Source of the DNA: Guyanagaster necrorhizus | Taxonomy: Eukaryota; Basidiomycota; Agaricomycetes; Agaricales; Physalacriaceae | Assembly: GCF_019112545.1 (NCBI RefSeq) | Contig: NW_025064892.1 | Span: forward strand, 1,159,921 to 1,223,920 | DNA: 64,000 nucleotides | Direction: 5' to 3' | Translations under genes and position numbers: made by a program | Shown: in pieces, positions 62,855-64,000 of the stretch | Layout of the letters: every line of letters begins with the position of its first letter | How positions within the stretch are numbered: position 1 is the first letter of the stretch | Notes under the pieces: model-generated | What the model saw: the letters and a program-made list of their open reading frames with translations, nothing else | Told to the model about the DNA's origin: nothing | Database searches by the model: none

Positions 62855-63790
62855 TTGCCTAAAATTGGAGCCAAAGCTGCATCTATAGAACCAGCAGATC
62901 TTTTATCAGTGCCAGTAGAGTACCATGATTTTGCAGATGTCTTCAGCAATACCCTCTCCAAAAAGCTATCTGAACACAGGCTGTATGACCTCAAAATAAA
63001 CCTTGAAGAAGGAACATCTCCATCACTTAGACCTATTTATTCCCTTTTGGAGTCTGAACTCAAGGTCCTATGAGAGTTTATCAATAATAACCTACACAAT
63101 GGATTTATTACTCTGTCCTGCTCTTCACACAGGGCTTCAGTTTTATTTGTCAAGAAGAAGACTGGTGAACTCTGACTTTGCATTGACTATTATAGCCTAA
63201 ACAAAATCTCTAAAAAGGATTACTACCCTCTTCCTCTTATTTCCAACCTTCTCAACTCTGTCTGCTCCATACACATCTACACCAAGCTCAACATATGATA
63301 TGCCTACTATCTTGTTCATATAGCCAAAGGAGATGAATGGAAAACAGCTTTTTAAATCTGTTATAGTTTCTTTGAATGGCACATCATGCCTTTTGGCCTC
63401 ACAAATGCTCCAGTGGCATTCCAATGATTTGTGAATAATATATTCTCTGACATGCTCAACATATTAGTAGTAGTCTATCTTGATGATATCCTCATATATT
63501 CTGACAATCCAGGAGATCATCAGAAATATGTTCAAGAGATCCTATGCAGGCTTAGAGCTAATGGACTCTACTGCAAAGGTTCCAAATGTGAATTCAACTG
63601 GAATTCCATGGAATACCTAGACTACATCCTATTACCTGAAGGACTTCACATATCTAAAGAAAAAGTCAAGGCTATTGTTGACTGGCTGATACCACAAAAG
63701 GTCAAGAACATCCAATCTTTTCTTGGCTTTGCTAACTTCTACCATCACTTCATATATGAATATAGCAATATTGTTCTTTCTCTTATATGA
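62855..63790 (+). pseudogene. Type B reverse transcriptase, decayed copy
   Basis: VEYHDFADVFSNTLSKKLSE at the start, FVKKKTGEL, FGLTNAPVAFQ (followed by a stop in place of Trp), VVVYLDDILIYSDN, GSKCEFNWNSMEYLDY, and SFLGFANFYHHFI. Several TGA/TAA/TAG codons stand at positions that are CGA, TGG or CAG-type in relatives. Confidence 0.85.
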
Positions 63791-64000
63791 CTTACCTGCA
63801 AGAAAACTCCATGGAAATTTGATGACAAATGCTTGGCTGCCTGCAATGAGTTGAAACAGGCCTTTACACATACCTCCATTCTTATCCACTGGGTCTCTAA
63901 TTGAAAGATAGTGGTGGAAACCAATGCCTCTAATTATGCAATTGCAGCTATCCTCTCTATCTATCTTAAAGATGGCAAAATTCACTCCATCATCTTCCAC
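63791..64000 (+). pseudogene. Type B RNase H start, cut by window end
   Basis: Continues KTPWKFDDKCLAACNELKQA, FTHTSILIHWVSN, VVETNASNYAIAAILSIY (TDAS changed to TNAS), to the window edge. Confidence 0.75.

Larger units (their letters stand above)
60987..64000 (+). mobile_element. Type B gypsy element, CpG-depleted, plus orientation
   Basis: Starts within gag directly at the type A LTR end (SNFGLFDAIEDAKDTLEHLQ matches 48.7 kb on the minus strand). It continues through the zinc knuckle (CSVEPNTRLRIAT-type frames), protease (LALIDSGSSHCFVDTKYVA at about 61770), RT and RNase H, and runs off the window end. Stops are frequent and CpG is nearly absent. It is interrupted by a solo LTR at 61828..62323. 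Confidence 0.85.

Noticed and set aside
1..64000. CRISPR array, operon or bacterial features
   Set aside because: Spliced eukaryotic genes throughout; no regularly spaced repeats of CRISPR type.
1..64000. tRNA or rRNA genes
   Set aside because: No A-box/B-box pair with a cloverleaf was recognised by eye; a tRNAscan-type search would be needed to exclude one.

Overview
The window looks like a chromosome segment of an Agaricomycete (mushroom-forming basidiomycete). Host genes carry many introns of about 45-60 bp with GT-AG (occasionally GC-AG) borders. Several reconstructed proteins belong to fungal or Agaricomycete families (PEX3, YEA4, a FunK1-like kinase relic, a DUF7082/medA-like protein). 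The transposons are fungal Ty3/gypsy, Ty1/copia and pogo types. No tRNA, rRNA or CRISPR array was seen.

Left half (about 0.6-37 kb) is gene-bearing. In order: YEA4-type nucleotide-sugar transporter (-), Pho80/PCL-type cyclin (+), a copia remnant (-), a small single-membrane-span protein (-), PEX3 (+), a FunK1-like kinase relic (+), a CxxC zinc protein (-), a secreted S10 serine carboxypeptidase (+), tyrosyl-DNA phosphodiesterase TDP1 (-), a trypsin-fold protein (-), a coiled-coil protein (+), a transmembrane protein disulfide isomerase (-), KEOPS subunit CGI121 (+), a CGGC/CPSC zinc protein (+), histone acetyltransferase HAT1 (+), an epoxide hydrolase (+), an unidentified gene (-), a low-copy repeat family, and a medA-like regulator (-). 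Most open reading frames can be spliced cleanly by eye, and exon phases close for PEX3 (5 exons), the carboxypeptidase (10), TDP1 (11) and the epoxide hydrolase (8). PDI, CGI121 and HAT1, all between 20.4 and 26.6 kb, carry nonsense or frameshift changes although intact genes lie among them.

Right half (about 37-64 kb) is a nested transposon cluster with patches of strong CpG depletion next to CpG-normal patches. It contains: degraded LTR sequence; two inverted copies of a coiled-coil/Zn2Cys6-like gene, one CpG-depleted and one not, flanking a short pogo element; a truncated gypsy element (type B); a degraded gypsy 5' end (type A'); a chromodomain fragment; a second pogo copy cut by a nearly intact 8.2-kb gypsy element (type A); and a degraded type B copy in the opposite orientation, interrupted by a solo LTR of its own family. 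The right LTR of element A contains an assembly gap.

The strongest mechanistic signal is in the gypsy elements. In both families the sequence just inside the 5' LTR is not an obvious tRNA-binding site. It is complementary to an 11-13 nt stretch of the LTR lying 33-34 bp downstream of a TATA box, which is the arrangement of Tf1/sushi self-primed reverse transcription. In element A the gag stop and the pol start overlap as ATGA.
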